Of a stretch of DNA of 64,000 nt, positions 10,920-23,081 are shown piece after piece. A program made the translations under genes and the position numbers. The first letter of the stretch is position 1, and every line of letters starts with the position of its first letter. The stretch comes from Rhizophagus clarus (taxonomy: Eukaryota > Glomeromycota > Glomeromycetes > Glomerales > Glomeraceae): assembly GCA_015698045.1 (NCBI GenBank), contig BLAL01000176.1:496001-560000 (forward strand), in the 5' to 3' direction. The notes below the pieces were generated by a model. That model was not told where the DNA came from. It was given only the letters and a program-made list of their open reading frames with translations, and ran no database searches.

Positions 10920-12404
10920 TCATGAAGTGATTAAAAGATCTTGAGGAAGTGATTCAAAAGGAATAGAAAGTTCATATTGTCTCATAAGATCTTCATCTAT
11001 ATCATCATCTAATTTTCTTTGTTGTAATAAATTATTTTTCATAAAGAAACTTTCATCTTTTACCATTAATGATGCCAAATCTATTGTTGAAGATTGATCT
11101 TCATAAGTCGTTGTGTTTCGAAGCATTTTTTGCGTATTTAATGGTATTATTGGAAATTTTAATTTACGTGAAGTATAAATAGCTTGAGGATGAATTTTTG
11201 GAGGAGTTATTAATTTGTTAGGAGAAGTATCTAAACCTTTTGATTTCATATATGATAATCTTTTTCGTTCGGCGTAATCAAATTGTTCAGATTGTTTTTT
11301 ATACAAATTCCAATCTCCTAATTGATTAACTAATTCTCGTATTGAAGGACGTAAAGAAGGTTCAGATGACCAACATTTTTTCATTAAAGTAATATAACAT
11401 TCAGGCATGTCAGTATTTAATTTTGGTCGAAGGTCGTTATATAAGATTGCATTGATAAGTTTTGGTTGATCATAATATGGAGGACGATTTGATAAAAGTT
11501 CCCACATTAAAATACCAAAACTATAAATGTCCGATTTATCAGAATGTCCTTCATTTCTTAAAATTTCAGGTGCCATAAAAGGTAATAAATCATTCTTATA
11601 ATACCCTATTATTGGGATAGGATCTTTACTTTCTCCGAGTCCTAATTCATTTACTGGAATTTCAATATGATTTTTAAAGAATTTCCCATTCGCAGTTTTA
11701 TCACGATGAACTTGTTCTCCATTATGTAATTGTTCTAAAGCGCAGGCTATCGAATAAAGTATTGATAATTTACGACTCCAAGTAAGACGAGCAAAATGAT
11801 GAGAGACATAATGTCGTAAATCCCATTCAACTGTCTCAGCAACCATCATTAAATGTCCTGTTACAGTTTCTCGAGTTACTCCAAACAAACGAATCATAAG
11901 ACCACTCTTAACACGAGAATAATAATGTCTTTTTAACTATAATTATAAATATTTATTATTAATATATTATTATTTTTTTTTTTTTTTTTTTTGAAATACT
12001 TATTTTAATAATATTCTTACCTCTTTAAGAAATATTGAAGGAGTATTTCCAAGAGAATGTAATGCTACTTTTATTAACTCTTTCTTTTCAACATATTTAT
12101 TTTCATTTTCATCCCAACAATCACGAGGACCCTTTTTCCAGTTCGCAGTATATACAGTCCCTACTTCGGATACGTCATATTTACTAACTCCGATAAATGA
12201 ATTGAAAGGTATCCATTCTAAATATTCTGTACAATCACAAGCATTTAATTGAGTTCCTCTAATAAAACAATCTATTCCGTTATCGCCTGTTGTCCAGTTA
12301 TCAAAATTTTCTTCGAATTGTTTCGATTGACACGGTTTACAATAATACGAAGTATTTAAACACTGGTCGCACTCAGAACAATAAATCTTTCTTGTGATAC
12401 CCAT
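10920..12404 (-). CDS. kinase-like protein, probable pseudokinase (gene B)
   Basis: Two exons, 12404-12021 and 11936-10920 (GT-AG, phase 0), encode about 466 residues. The N-terminus has CSEC and CKPC and the block NWTTGDNGIDCFIRGTQLNA, as in genes A, C, F and I. The kinase fold is recognisable (LPFMAPEIL, SDIYSFGILMWELL, CWSSEPSLRPS) but the catalytic set is eroded: the glycine loop reads SEVGTVYTANW, the ATP lysine is His (VALH, about residue 116), the catalytic loop is HRDKTANG with Asn one place early, and DFG is ELG (about 225-227). The open frame is undamaged, so this looks like a maintained pseudokinase with a scaffold or decoy role rather than a dead gene. The tail keeps the family motif HPQAIYTSR. 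Confidence 0.85.
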
Positions 12405-15400
12405 CCTTCTATAAATGGAAAATTTAATAAAGTGAAAAAAAAACTAAAGTTTAGACGAGTTTAAATTTGTTATAAAAAAATAAAATGTTTTTTTTTTAAA
12501 AAAAAACTTGAGTTTGAAACTTTTTGAACTGAAAAAAAAAAAACCCAGGAAAAACTCCATTCTTATATACAAATATTTCGATGAGCATTTTATTTGTCAT
12601 GGAATTTCTAAACAAAGGCAAAAAAAAATTAGGGTAATGATATTCACAATAAATAAAATGAAAATGATTGTGCTTGTGCCACGACATGTATGGTGATATT
12701 TAGAAATTTCAGAAAAAACTATCAGAGATTCTAGAAAACGACAATCGTCCTTTATTCGGCCTAAGTTGATAAACAAACATGCACAGAAAATTAAGGAACA
12801 ATTTGACAAATACTGGAAGCGGGAAATTTACTAAGAATTCTACAAAAAATTACTGATAGAAAAATTTAAAAGAAAAAAGGTTTCAAATCAGAAAAAGAAC
12901 GATTGGTATCCACGGAGTATCATTTTCTTTTATTCTCCGATTAAATGTCACAGTGAGAAAAAAAAAAAACGCAAAGGATGCAAACATTACAGCAAAATTA
13001 ATATTTTATAAGCAGGACGAAATCAGTAATATTAGAATCACGCAAAAAGAAATTAGTTTATGTTCCGATTGCAGAGACAAATAAAATTTAAATAATTTAT
13101 ATTTAAAAGGAAAAGATGGAGTTTAAAATGTTTGATATTATCAAAGTTTTGATTTGTGAAAGCAAGTATTCATACAACTTTTTAACAATGAACTTTAGAA
13201 AGTCATTTTCCCCTTAAACTCAAATATTTCATTTGATACTTCGTACCAATACAGCATTAAATTAAGCTCCTTTGTACAATATAAAAACAATTAAAGCGAA
13301 AACAGATTATCAAGTAGACGAAAAAAGCCATTATTTCTATTAAGGTAAATTATGCAGGAACATAAAGGTTATTTCATGTAAAGAAAAATTATAATGAGTT
13401 GTGAAATCTTTTTTTTAAACAATCACATTTAGTCAAGATCAACTATCTCGTAACAAAGGGAATTTCAAATGAAATTGAAAGTAGAACCATGAAAAAAAAC
13501 GAAGAGACAAAAAAGGCTGAAAGTAAAATAAAAAAAGGCTCAGATATTATGAAATTGGAAAATATCATAAGAATAAACGTGAAATGAAAAAAAGGACAAA
13601 AAGAGAAAGGGAAACGAACTGATAATTAAAGAAATGAAGAGATGGAATCAACCGATAACGACGCAGTATTAAATATGGTTACGCATTATTTTTTATTTTA
13701 TTCTACTTATTTAACAATTATAAATAAATGAAGATTTCATATCACATCGGCGTATTGCAGGCGTACTTTTCATATACTCATATACAGTATTTGGATTGAG
13801 ATTAAAAAATTTTCTATAAAACTAATTTCGGATAATTTATTTAGGCTAAATCGGGCTAATTGCTGCGCAACAACAACAAAACCAACTATGTCCGACCGAC
13901 TAAATTTTTAGCCCTTGTAAAAAGCGAAGTCCGCAGTCATTGTTGATTTGTTACACTAATTACGTCAATTAGGCGACCATTGTACGACTTTTTTGAATAC
14001 TAAAAAAAAATTTTTCTCCGGATTAAAAATTTATTCTCTCTTTTAACAATCCATTAATTACCATTTTAGTTTATTATTTATAATGCTTCCACAAAAATTC
14101 CTTCGTAAAATCCTTTTTAAGGTAATTTTATAATTTTATAATTTTATTCCTTTTTTTATAAAAGTCAAAATAAAAAAAATTAAAAGAATGAATGATGATA
14201 TCTTTTTGCATTTAATAAGGCTGTTTCAAACTGAATAATTTTATTTTAATTGTTGAGAAATGCCTCTCTGATTTTTCTTTCTTTATTTTTACTTTTATTT
14301 TATTTTTTTTTTAAAAAAAAAAAAGATTTAAAAGTTATTATTAATCATACTAAATTTCTTTTATCCTTTCAGTTTTATAAAAGTGAACAAAGTATCAATT
14401 AATAATCAGACATCATTATAAAATGAAAAGATTTTAACTTTGTAAAGATATTCATATCGAAATCCGTTATGATAGGATAGGATTAGATCACGAAAATTTG
14501 CGTTTCGACATTGCGGGCATTGTAATAAACCAAGGCATTTACAATTCGGATTATAATTTAGGTAATTTAGGTAATTTAGGTCATCTGATTTCTTTTTTTT
14601 TTTTGCCAAGAAGTTACATTAATATTATTTCATTTTATTATTATATTCAGCAAGGAGATTTAGGGGACACGGCAAATTACATCATTTGAGTATACGTCCT
14701 TATTCTTCACAATGTGTAGTTATTATAATCAGGGATTAGGAAAGGATGTTTATCTTTACAGTTAAGGAGCGTTCCTATACTCCCCTCTTCCTCCCTATTA
14801 TAATAATATAATTTTATTTGTTATTGTGAAACGTGATATTAATGTGAAGTGGTCATAAGAAAGAAATGTATCTACTTAATTTAACATTTAAAACGAGTAT
14901 CAAATGTAAATGTTTTTATCTTTTTTTGTCATTACAATAAAATATAATGATAAATGATATTTTCTATTAACTGATATTCTATGAATTTCATTTTCAAAAT
15001 GATTAAATTACTGCGATTCCCAATTAAACTTGTAAACCAAATAATGGAGCAGCATGATCTACCAATTTACTTATATGGTATACAGGTCATTTTTGCGACG
15101 GATTTCCCTTGGTTTATTGTGAACTTCACATTTTACGCATTTTAAGCACTTTACACACTTTATGCACTTTACGTATTTACGCATTCCACGCATTTTTTGC
15201 GCGGTAACGTCAAGAAAAATTTACATAATTTGTTCATATGCATGCATAAGTGATGTGTCAATAGAAGTTTTTTTCTTGGCGTAATTGTATCACCTCGATA
15301 TAAATAGAAAATTTTTCGATATTAATCAAACTATAATTTTTTTTTTTTTGCCCTTTTTCGCGTATTAAATATACATACTGTGCCCGAGGTTAATTTTTTT

Positions 15401-16564
15401 TTCTTCTGTTTCTTTGTATTTATTTATTTATCATTAATGATAATCATATTACAAATATGCATGGCAAAAGATGAGGGCGTGAAAATGATGCAGGTTAAGC
15501 CCGCTCGGGTAATGCCATTTGCCAAAATATTTGCGATAAAATTAAGGTTATAGAATAAGTTTACCATCTTTCCCTTTATGTCATTGTAACGTTTATTTTC
15601 TTTATTCTACTACGCATAATAACTCGAATGTGGTTATAGGAAATAATTAAATGAAGTTTTCCGAAATATCAACATATATATAAATTATCTGTGTTTGATT
15701 AATGAAACGAAGAGATGATTTCAATGAATCAAAATCAGATGAATTCAGATGCTGTAAATAATGTGGTGATATGTTTATCCAAGATAAGTAATGCTTAAAG
15801 TAAAGTAATTGGCTAGCAAACCTTAACAATTTTGGTACCAACTTTTAAACGTACCTAATAAAGTACTAATTATTAATTCGTTAAAAGTATTAAATTTCTT
15901 TGTGGAAAAAAAAAAAAAAAAATTTTGACGTAGTTAAGCCTAGATGGCGTACTTTGTGTATACTTTGTATACAAAACTCGATATTACCAGTATTTTCTAC
16001 AATTGATTATTTGTGTTCGTTATGCTCGAAATATTTATCACATACAGGAAGAGTTTATAGTAACACCAATACTACATAATTCAGACTATAAGTGAAATCA
16101 TTATTATGATTTATGACTAATGTGATGTAATGCCACCCGAAAACGAATTAAAATTTTTGCTTATCGTTATGGCTAATTTCGCGTGATTCAAGTTTTCGCG
16201 CCTAATACGTCAAATAAATAATCGATTTAAATAATACATTAACAATTTATTATTTTTACAAAAATTCTGTATTTCTTTAACACATTCTGTAATTCAAAAA
16301 AAATTAAATGACAATATCAAGTTATATAATAACAATATATCATGTTTATCATCAACTGATAAATATTTGATTGATATAATAATATTTTATTGAACGAATC
16401 GATAAATGTACTTAAAATAATTAACTCCTCACTAAACCCCTTCGAAGCTCATCAGATTTTAAATGCAAAGTAAATAGGAAACTGATTTTTGTATGGACGT
16501 TTTCTGTAAGAATTTATCGTATAATAATTTATACTACTAGTGTTCACAATACGACACTATTCTA
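12405..16564. other. long intergenic region
   Basis: No gene can be supported in 4.1 kb. It holds long homopolymers, a small GGTAATTTA repeat near 14560, and a degenerate array of CACTTTA/ACGCATTT units at about 15125-15200. Small open frames (12496-12809, 14406-14609, 15647-15841) overlap on both strands and lack motifs. Confidence 0.5.
15125..15200. repeat. degenerate short repeats (ACGCATTT / GCACTTTA)
   Basis: About 75 bp of imperfect 8-11 bp units such as TTTACGCATTT, AGCACTTTACACACTTTA and TTTACGCATTCCACGCATTT. It resembles the subterminal repeats of DNA transposons, but no ends were found. Confidence 0.5.
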
Positions 16565-17125
16565 AAGATTTTACTTTCGTCATCATTTTATTCAGAGGTC
16601 TGAATAATAATCCTAAATTCCCAGTTCCAGGGTATTACGATAAATTAAATATTCCTGTACGTCTTGATGAAATGGTCTTTATCGTGGATATAATCAAGAA
16701 TTTTATCAATTGATCCACCGTTCGTCTCAAACATCCAATAAGTACGCAAGTTGTGCATATTCCAAGGTCATAACATAATTTTTTGATTTCGGATTTAAGT
16801 AATTAGCAATTTGGTACGCGATTTTTTTAGAAGTGCACGTATAATGCATAATATTAAATGGAAAAGGTAATTAAAAATAAAATATATATAAGCCTTATTT
16901 ACAATTCTTGTAGCGACGCTACTTTGTGCAGTCCATTTCTTTTCCACTTTCCTGAAGATGGTTCATAGGTCCAACATGGATCAATATTTCAATTACTAAT
17001 TCCACACGTCTGAAGTCGCCCTCGATGATGAAGTTATAATCACTAAATTTAGAAGTCCGTAAACGTTAAAAAAGTCGGGTTTAAATTTCTGGTTTCGTAA
17101 TCCTGGCATTATTGGTCACAATTGT
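16565..17125 (-). pseudogene. kinase relic of the gene C/D subfamily
   Basis: Read on the minus strand it follows genes C and D: the region equivalent to FTEF..VKFV..GGFG with SRKRKRNGPYK (near 16920-17050), the YAHHGSLRNYL region (near 16740-16790) and DLGLCRPL (near 16600). Stops, deletions and frame changes are frequent and the C-terminal half is missing. Its 5' flank (17425-17640) resembles the flanks of genes C and D, so it is a decayed member of the same tandem set. Confidence 0.75.
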
Positions 17126-17560
17126 TAAAACAATTGTAGGTTAGAGTATACTTTCATCAAGACAAAAGTTTACCTGTCTGTAACGGCCAGTTACTTATTC
17201 TTTTTGGTAATGCTTAATAAATCGCTCCATCGAAAGCAGTTTTATACGAATTCCTTCTGGAGATTATTTAATAAATATCAAAAAGATAATAAAGTTTTTT
17301 TTTTTTTTAATAGTTTATTTTAATTATATTTTAATCGTCAAGTAATTTTACATTGGTGGCGTACGAAGATTTTTCAGTAGAAAATTCAATAAATTTGTTC
17401 GATGACTTACTTGGTATCAAACATTCTATCAATCAAATTAAAACGGATACAAAACTCCGATACATGTGACACAAATAATCCAAAGTTTATTGAACCACTC
17501 CAAAAAGAAATTTTTCAAAAGAACTTAAAAAATTAAATCGTATTTCATTCAGTGAAAATC

Positions 17561-17638
17561 ATTTCCTAAAATTCATTGATCATCTAACCAATCTTAATCA
17601 TTATTTCCTAAAATTCGTTGATCATCTAACCAATCTTA
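17561..17638. repeat. direct repeat, 2 x 36 bp, period 42
   Basis: ATTTCCTAAAATTC(A/G)TTGAT, followed by a shared CATCTAACCAATCTTA, occurs at 17561-17596 and 17603-17638 with one difference. It lies in the 5' flank of the kinase relic. Confidence 0.85.
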
Positions 17639-18687
17639 TCAATAGACGAATCTAAATTAACCAGGTTAAATAGTTTAAAAAGGTTTGTTAATAATGAAAG
17701 TATATTTTAGTATTCTGGAATGTTTCTAAGCGGCGGTCAAAGAAATCTTTTTTAGAATTCCTTTTTAAGTATTCCAAATTCTTACCAATCTAATTGTAAG
17801 CAAATATCAAGCTTTCTATAGTAAACTCATAAGAAAAAAAAACGTACAAATAAAATTATTATAAGTGGATATTTTTATTTCATTAGATATTGTGATAACA
17901 AAAATAAAATTTCATAATTTATTTATTAAAATTAAGCCAATTTCTTTGTTTAACATAACATAATTAAGGGGTTAGGGGAGCGGTAAGACGATAATGAGTA
18001 TGGTATAACCTCCGTTGTATGCGTTGTAATTATGGTATAATTTTTATTGTCTATACTTATGTTTAGTTAATTCTATTGCGGTATACCGATAGTTTAAATT
18101 TAGGTCTAGGTAAGATTTGAGTTAGGTTTAGGGCAAGGATTAGGATTAGGATTAGGATTACGGTTAGGATTAGGGTTAGGGATTGTTTGGGGATTATTAA
18201 TTTAAAATATAGATTTGACGATATAAATAAGAAAATCATACAAAAAACCATTCCAGGCTATATCATACGCATTATCTAATAAGGAGAAGATACATCAAAT
18301 AAATTATATGACCAAAATTATCTTTAATTTTGGCCAAAATTATGATCGATGATAATTCTGGCCAATATTTAAGGATTCGTCTAACTGCGGCTTAAATTAC
18401 GAATTATTTTACATGAAAATCACAAAATATTGTTATGTTAATGCCTTATCGTATTATTAATAATTAATAAAATAAATTAATGCATATTAGAAACATTTAT
18501 ACATTGAATATTTCTAGATGAATATAATATACAGCATATACAGTGTTTTTACGACGTCAGTCAACAAAAAATAAAAAGAATTTTTTCTACGAAATCAGTC
18601 AATGTGATCACTTGGTTTAAATAATTTATTATAAAATTATTAAAGTAATAATTTGCAAAAAATAAGTTACTTTCCACATAATAATAA
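17639..18687. other. intergenic with telomere-like tract
   Basis: No gene. It separates the kinase relic from gene C and contains the telomere-like tract at 18100-18184. Confidence 0.5.
18100..18184. repeat. interstitial telomere-like repeat
   Basis: A run of TTAGGA, TTAGGT and TTAGGG units, for example GGATTAGGATTAGGATTAGG followed by GGTTAGGATTAGGGTTAGGG. TTAGGG is the usual fungal telomere repeat. A much weaker patch is at about 25305-25345. Confidence 0.7.
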
Positions 18688-20470
18688 TTATAAACTGCTA
18701 AAATCATCAATTTTATAAGCTTTACCCAAAAAATTACCATTGTCTTTAACCAAGAAATCAATATCGAGTGATAAATCATATTCTAGACTAACGTATTTAT
18801 ATTGAGTTCCTTGAGCTTCTTGCATTTCTTGATCTGAATTAATGAAAATTAACGATAAAAAAAAAATATTAACATTACTTGAAACATTTTCCACATTATT
18901 AATAAACAACATACCATCTCTTATTATAGGCTCTTTTTTAAGAAGATCCCATCCTTTTCCAGGCCATTCTGGATGTTGGCATGATTCTCCACGTAATCCA
19001 TCAAGTGATAAATGTCGGCTAGTATAATATGCTTCAGGATGACTTGATGAACTTGAATCCTTATCATTATTACAAACAGATCCCTTCAGATCCAGATTCA
19101 ATGAATCTCTCAATTTCGTTATTCTATATTTGATCCCTTTAGCACGATCTAATGGATTCTTGTGCCAACATTGTTGCATTAAATTTCTATAATCATCAGG
19201 TGTACCTTCAGGAATAGTTGGTCGAAGTCCATCAAGGATTTTAAATGCAAGATGAATATCGTGAGGTTGATCCTTATACGGTCTCTCACCCGTAAGGATT
19301 TCCCACATAATAATTCCAAAACTATATATATCTGCTTCCTTAGTACTTCCTAAACCTCGAATCACTTCAGGCGCAATGTATGACATTATTCCATATATTT
19401 TACCTTCATCATTGATTTCACTTAGAGGTCTACATAATCCTAAATCACCAATCGCAGGGTATAATTTTCCATCCTTTTGATAAATTAAAATGTTACCGCT
19501 ATGAAAATCTTGATGAACATGATCTTTTTTGTGAATATATTCAAGACCTTCAGCTATTCCTTCAAGCAGCACGAGACGATCATCCCAACTAATAGTATTA
19601 ATATTTTTATCCAAATAATTACGCAAGCTGCCATGATGTGCATATTCCAAAACCATAACATAATTCTTTGATTTTGGGTTTTGAGTAATTCCAAAACAAT
19701 GTGGTAAATGATTATCTTCAGAAGTGCATATATAATGTGCTTGAACCTATAGGAAAGGGAAATTGTTAATAAGAAAAGGATTATCATTTCATTTTGCGCT
19801 TTTATATTATTCAATTAATAATTTACTTCATTAAGAAATTCTTGTAAGTACTGATGTGAATCATTGACAATTTTCAAGGCTACTTTGTACGGTCCATTTC
19901 TTTTCCGTTTTCTTGAAGATGGATCATAAGTCCAACGTGGACCAAGATTCCAAATTGCTGATTCTACGCATCCAAAACCACCCTTGGCAACGAACTTAAC
20001 ATCATCAAATTCTGTAAATGGAATCCATTCCAAATAATCCAGAGGTCCTTTAACGTCAGATTGTGAACGTTGAATAATTTGATCAAGCATCTGATTTCCA
20101 CTAGTCCAATTTCCAAAATTGGATTTAAAATTTTTGATTTCGCAATTCGAACACCAATTATCTGGGCTCTGGAATTTTTTCTTACATTGAGGACAACTTA
20201 TTGAAGAATTATATACCGGAGTGTTTTTATAAAGACAACTGCTAAATACACATCTACCGATCTGTTTCCAAGAAATAATCCGAAATCCTAGTAAATATTA
20301 TGTATGGTATATATTGAAATAATTTTTAAAAGACGTACGACACATACCGGTTCTATAGGCTTAACAAAAATCGTTCCATTTGAAAGAACTTCTACTCCCC
20401 AAATACGACTATTCCTGTATATCCAATATTTTCCTGTAAGGCATTCGTCTTTTTGTAATTTGAAATCCAT
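18688..20470 (-). CDS. TKL-type protein kinase, second subfamily (gene C)
   Basis: Four exons: 20470-20348, 20261-19827, 19746-18915 and 18833-18688; joins keep phase and give about 511 residues. Exon 1 codes a short module (MDFKLQKDECLTGKYWIYRN...) absent from genes A, F, I and J. Exon 2 carries CPQC...WCSNC, NWTSGNQMLDQIIQRSQS, LEWIPF and the glycine loop KGGFGCVESAIW with ATP lysine in YKVALKIV. Exon 3 has catalytic loop HQDFHSGN, DLG, APEVIRG, DIYSFGIIMWEIL and CWHKNPLDR, then AYYTSRHLSLD. The key Lys, Asp, Asn and DLG Asp are present, so activity is likely. The acceptor of exon 2 (AACAG before ATCGG) was chosen because the earlier ACTAG site breaks the frame. The last intron (81 nt) is open in frame and could be retained. 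Confidence 0.85.
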
Positions 20471-21271
20471 TATCCGTTAACCAGTTTAATATTTACTGAA
20501 ACTCTATCTAATGTGTAAATTTGTGGTGTATTTTATATGAAAAAATTTTGGTGAATTATTTATTCAATGGCTACTTAGTTTTATAAATTTTTAAATTTAA
20601 AGCGGATACGAAATTCCGATAAACATAACACAAAAATTAAAAAAAATTAGGGACCACCTCCGAAAAAGAATTTTTGAGATCGTATTTTAAAATGAAAATC
20701 ATTACTAAGAATTCATTATTAGATGGTACAAACATGAAACTCAATTAAACGATAATCTTTAAATTTCCTTTTTTACCTAAATACCAAAATATAATTTAAA
20801 AATCTAGCTTTCTATAGTAAAAACCGATAAGAAAAACGTACTAATTAAAAATAAAAATGTTGTAATATCAAAGTTTTTAATTCGTACAGTTTTGAAATTA
20901 AGCACCCCCCCCTCCCCCCCTTCGAAATTTAAGCACCCTACATAATTAGATACCCGAAAATGATAGACACTCGTTCAAATTTATGATTTAATCTCATTCG
21001 AACCATTTCAATGAATAAATTAGCAGTTTTTATCGCTTTGCAACCATTTAGATCGCTTGATATCATTAATTGAAACTAAGCACCTTTATAATATAACAAA
21101 AAAATAATTTTGGAATTTGTAGATGTACAGTGTATACTAAAAATATTTATATACGGAATATAATACATATTTTACGATGTCATTCATTAAAAAATGTCTC
21201 ACTTGTAATCGATTGGTTTAAATATGTATAAATAATTTATTCTAAAGTTATTTTCCACATAATAATAATAA
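20471..21271. other. intergenic between tandem kinase genes C and D
   Basis: This is the 5' flank of C and 3' flank of D. It has an unusual C-run (about 20904-20921) in AT-rich DNA. The block CGGATACGAAATTCCGATAA and following sequence recur upstream of the relics at 17.4 and 33.6 kb. No gene. Confidence 0.55.
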
Positions 21272-23081
21272 TTATAAATTATTAAAGCGATCAATTTTAT
21301 GTACTTTACTCAAACCACCACCATCTTTAATCAAGAAATCATTATCAAGCGATAAATCATATTCTCGATTAACATATTTATATTGGGTTTCTTTAGCTTC
21401 TTGCATTTTTTGATCTGAATTAACGATAAAAAAAATGATAGATATTATCAGTTATGGATAGTAAATAACGTTAGACAAGGTATTTTTCCATACAACATAC
21501 CATCACTTATTATAGGCTCTTTTTTAAGAAGATCCCATCCTTTTCCAGGCCATTCTGGATGTTGACATGATTCTCCACGTAATTCATCAAGTGATAAATG
21601 TCGACTGGTATAATATGCTTCAGAATGGTTTAATGAACTTGAATCCTCGCCATTATTACAAACGGGGCCTTTCAAACGTTTAAGATTTGGATTCAATGAT
21701 TTTTTCAAATTTATTACTTTCTGTTTGATCTTTTCGGCGGTACTACGCTCTGCTGGATTCCTGTTCCAGCATTTTTGCATTAAGTTTCTATACTTATTAG
21801 GTGTACCTTCAGGAATAGTTGGTCGAAGTCCATCAAGGATTTTAAATGCAAGATGAGCATCATGAGGTTGATCTTTATATGGTCTCTCGCCCGTAAGGAT
21901 TTCCCACATAATTATTCCCAAACTATATATATCCGCTGCTTTAGTATTTCCTAAACCTCGAATCACTTCAGGTGCAATATATAGCATTATTCCATATATT
22001 TTACCTTCATTATTGATTTTATTCAGAGGTCTACATAATCCCAAATCTTCGACCGTGGGATATAATTTTCCATCCTTCTGATAAATTAAAATGTTTCCGC
22101 TATGAAAATCTTGATGAACATGATCTTTTTTGTGAATATATATATAAGAGCTTCAGCGATTCCTTTAAGTAGAACGAGACGATCATTCCAACTAATAGTA
22201 TTAATATTTGCATCTAGATAATTACGCAAAGCTACCATAATGTGCATATTCCAAAACCATAACATAATTCTTTGATTTTGGGTTTTGAGTAATTCCAAAA
22301 CAATGTGGTAAATGATTATCTTCAGAAGTGCATATGTAATGTGCTCGAACCTATAGAATAAAATAAGAAAAAAAAAAGGTAAATTAAGGACAACTGAAAA
22401 TATAGAAATTTTTATTTACACCTGGCACAATTTAATAATTTACTTCATTCAAAAATTCCTGTAAGTATTGATGTGAATCATTGACAGTTTTCAAAGCTAC
22501 TTTGTACGGTCCATTTCTTTTCCATTTTCTCGAAGATGGTTCAAAAGACCAGCGTGGACCAAGATTCCAAATTGCTGATTCCACGCATCCAAAACCACCC
22601 TTGGAAACGAACTTGATATCGCTAAATTCTGTAAATGGAATCCATTCCAAATAATCCAGAGGTCCCTTAACATTAGATTGTGAACGTTGAATAATTTGAT
22701 CAAGCATCTTATTTCCGCCAGTCCAATTTCCAAAATTAGATTTAAAATTTTTGATTTCGCAATCCGAACACCAATTATCTGGGCTCTGGAATTTTTTTTT
22801 ACATTGAGGACAACTTATTGAAGAATTATATACCGGAGTGTTTTCATAAAGACAAGTGCCTAATATACCTCTACCGATCTGCTTCTAAGAAATCCGAAAT
22901 CCTAGTAAATATTATGTATGGTATATATTGAAATAATTTTCAAAGGCGATACATACATCGAGTCTATAGGCTTAATAAAAATCGTTCCATCTGAAAGAAC
23001 TTCTATTCCCCAAAAACGACTATTCCTATTTGTCCAATATTTTCCTGGAGGGCATTCGTCTTTTTGTAGTTTGAAATTCAT
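21272..23081 (-). pseudogene. tandem duplicate of gene C with two indels (gene D)
   Basis: Exon layout matches gene C: 23081-22953, 22878-22444 (identical length, 435 nt), 22350-21501 and 21414-21272. The N-terminal CX2C domain, the glycine loop (KGGFGCVESAIW), DLGLCRPL, APEVIRG and the AYYTSRHLSLDELRGES tail are all kept. Within exon 3 an extra base near 22228-22230 puts TAA at 22224-22222, 42 codons into the exon; a 2 nt insertion near 22140-22147 restores the frame before HQDFHSGN. Together they add 3 nt, but the segment between is misread. A truncated product is expected, unless one indel is an assembly error. Exon 1 donor is uncertain (two overlapping GTAT sites). Confidence 0.8.

Noticed and set aside
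14406-14689. Overlapping open frames with a Cys-rich piece (CKCLGLLQCPQC)
   Set aside because: Both strands are open because of a GGTAATTTA repeat; no splice sites or second exon could be fitted.
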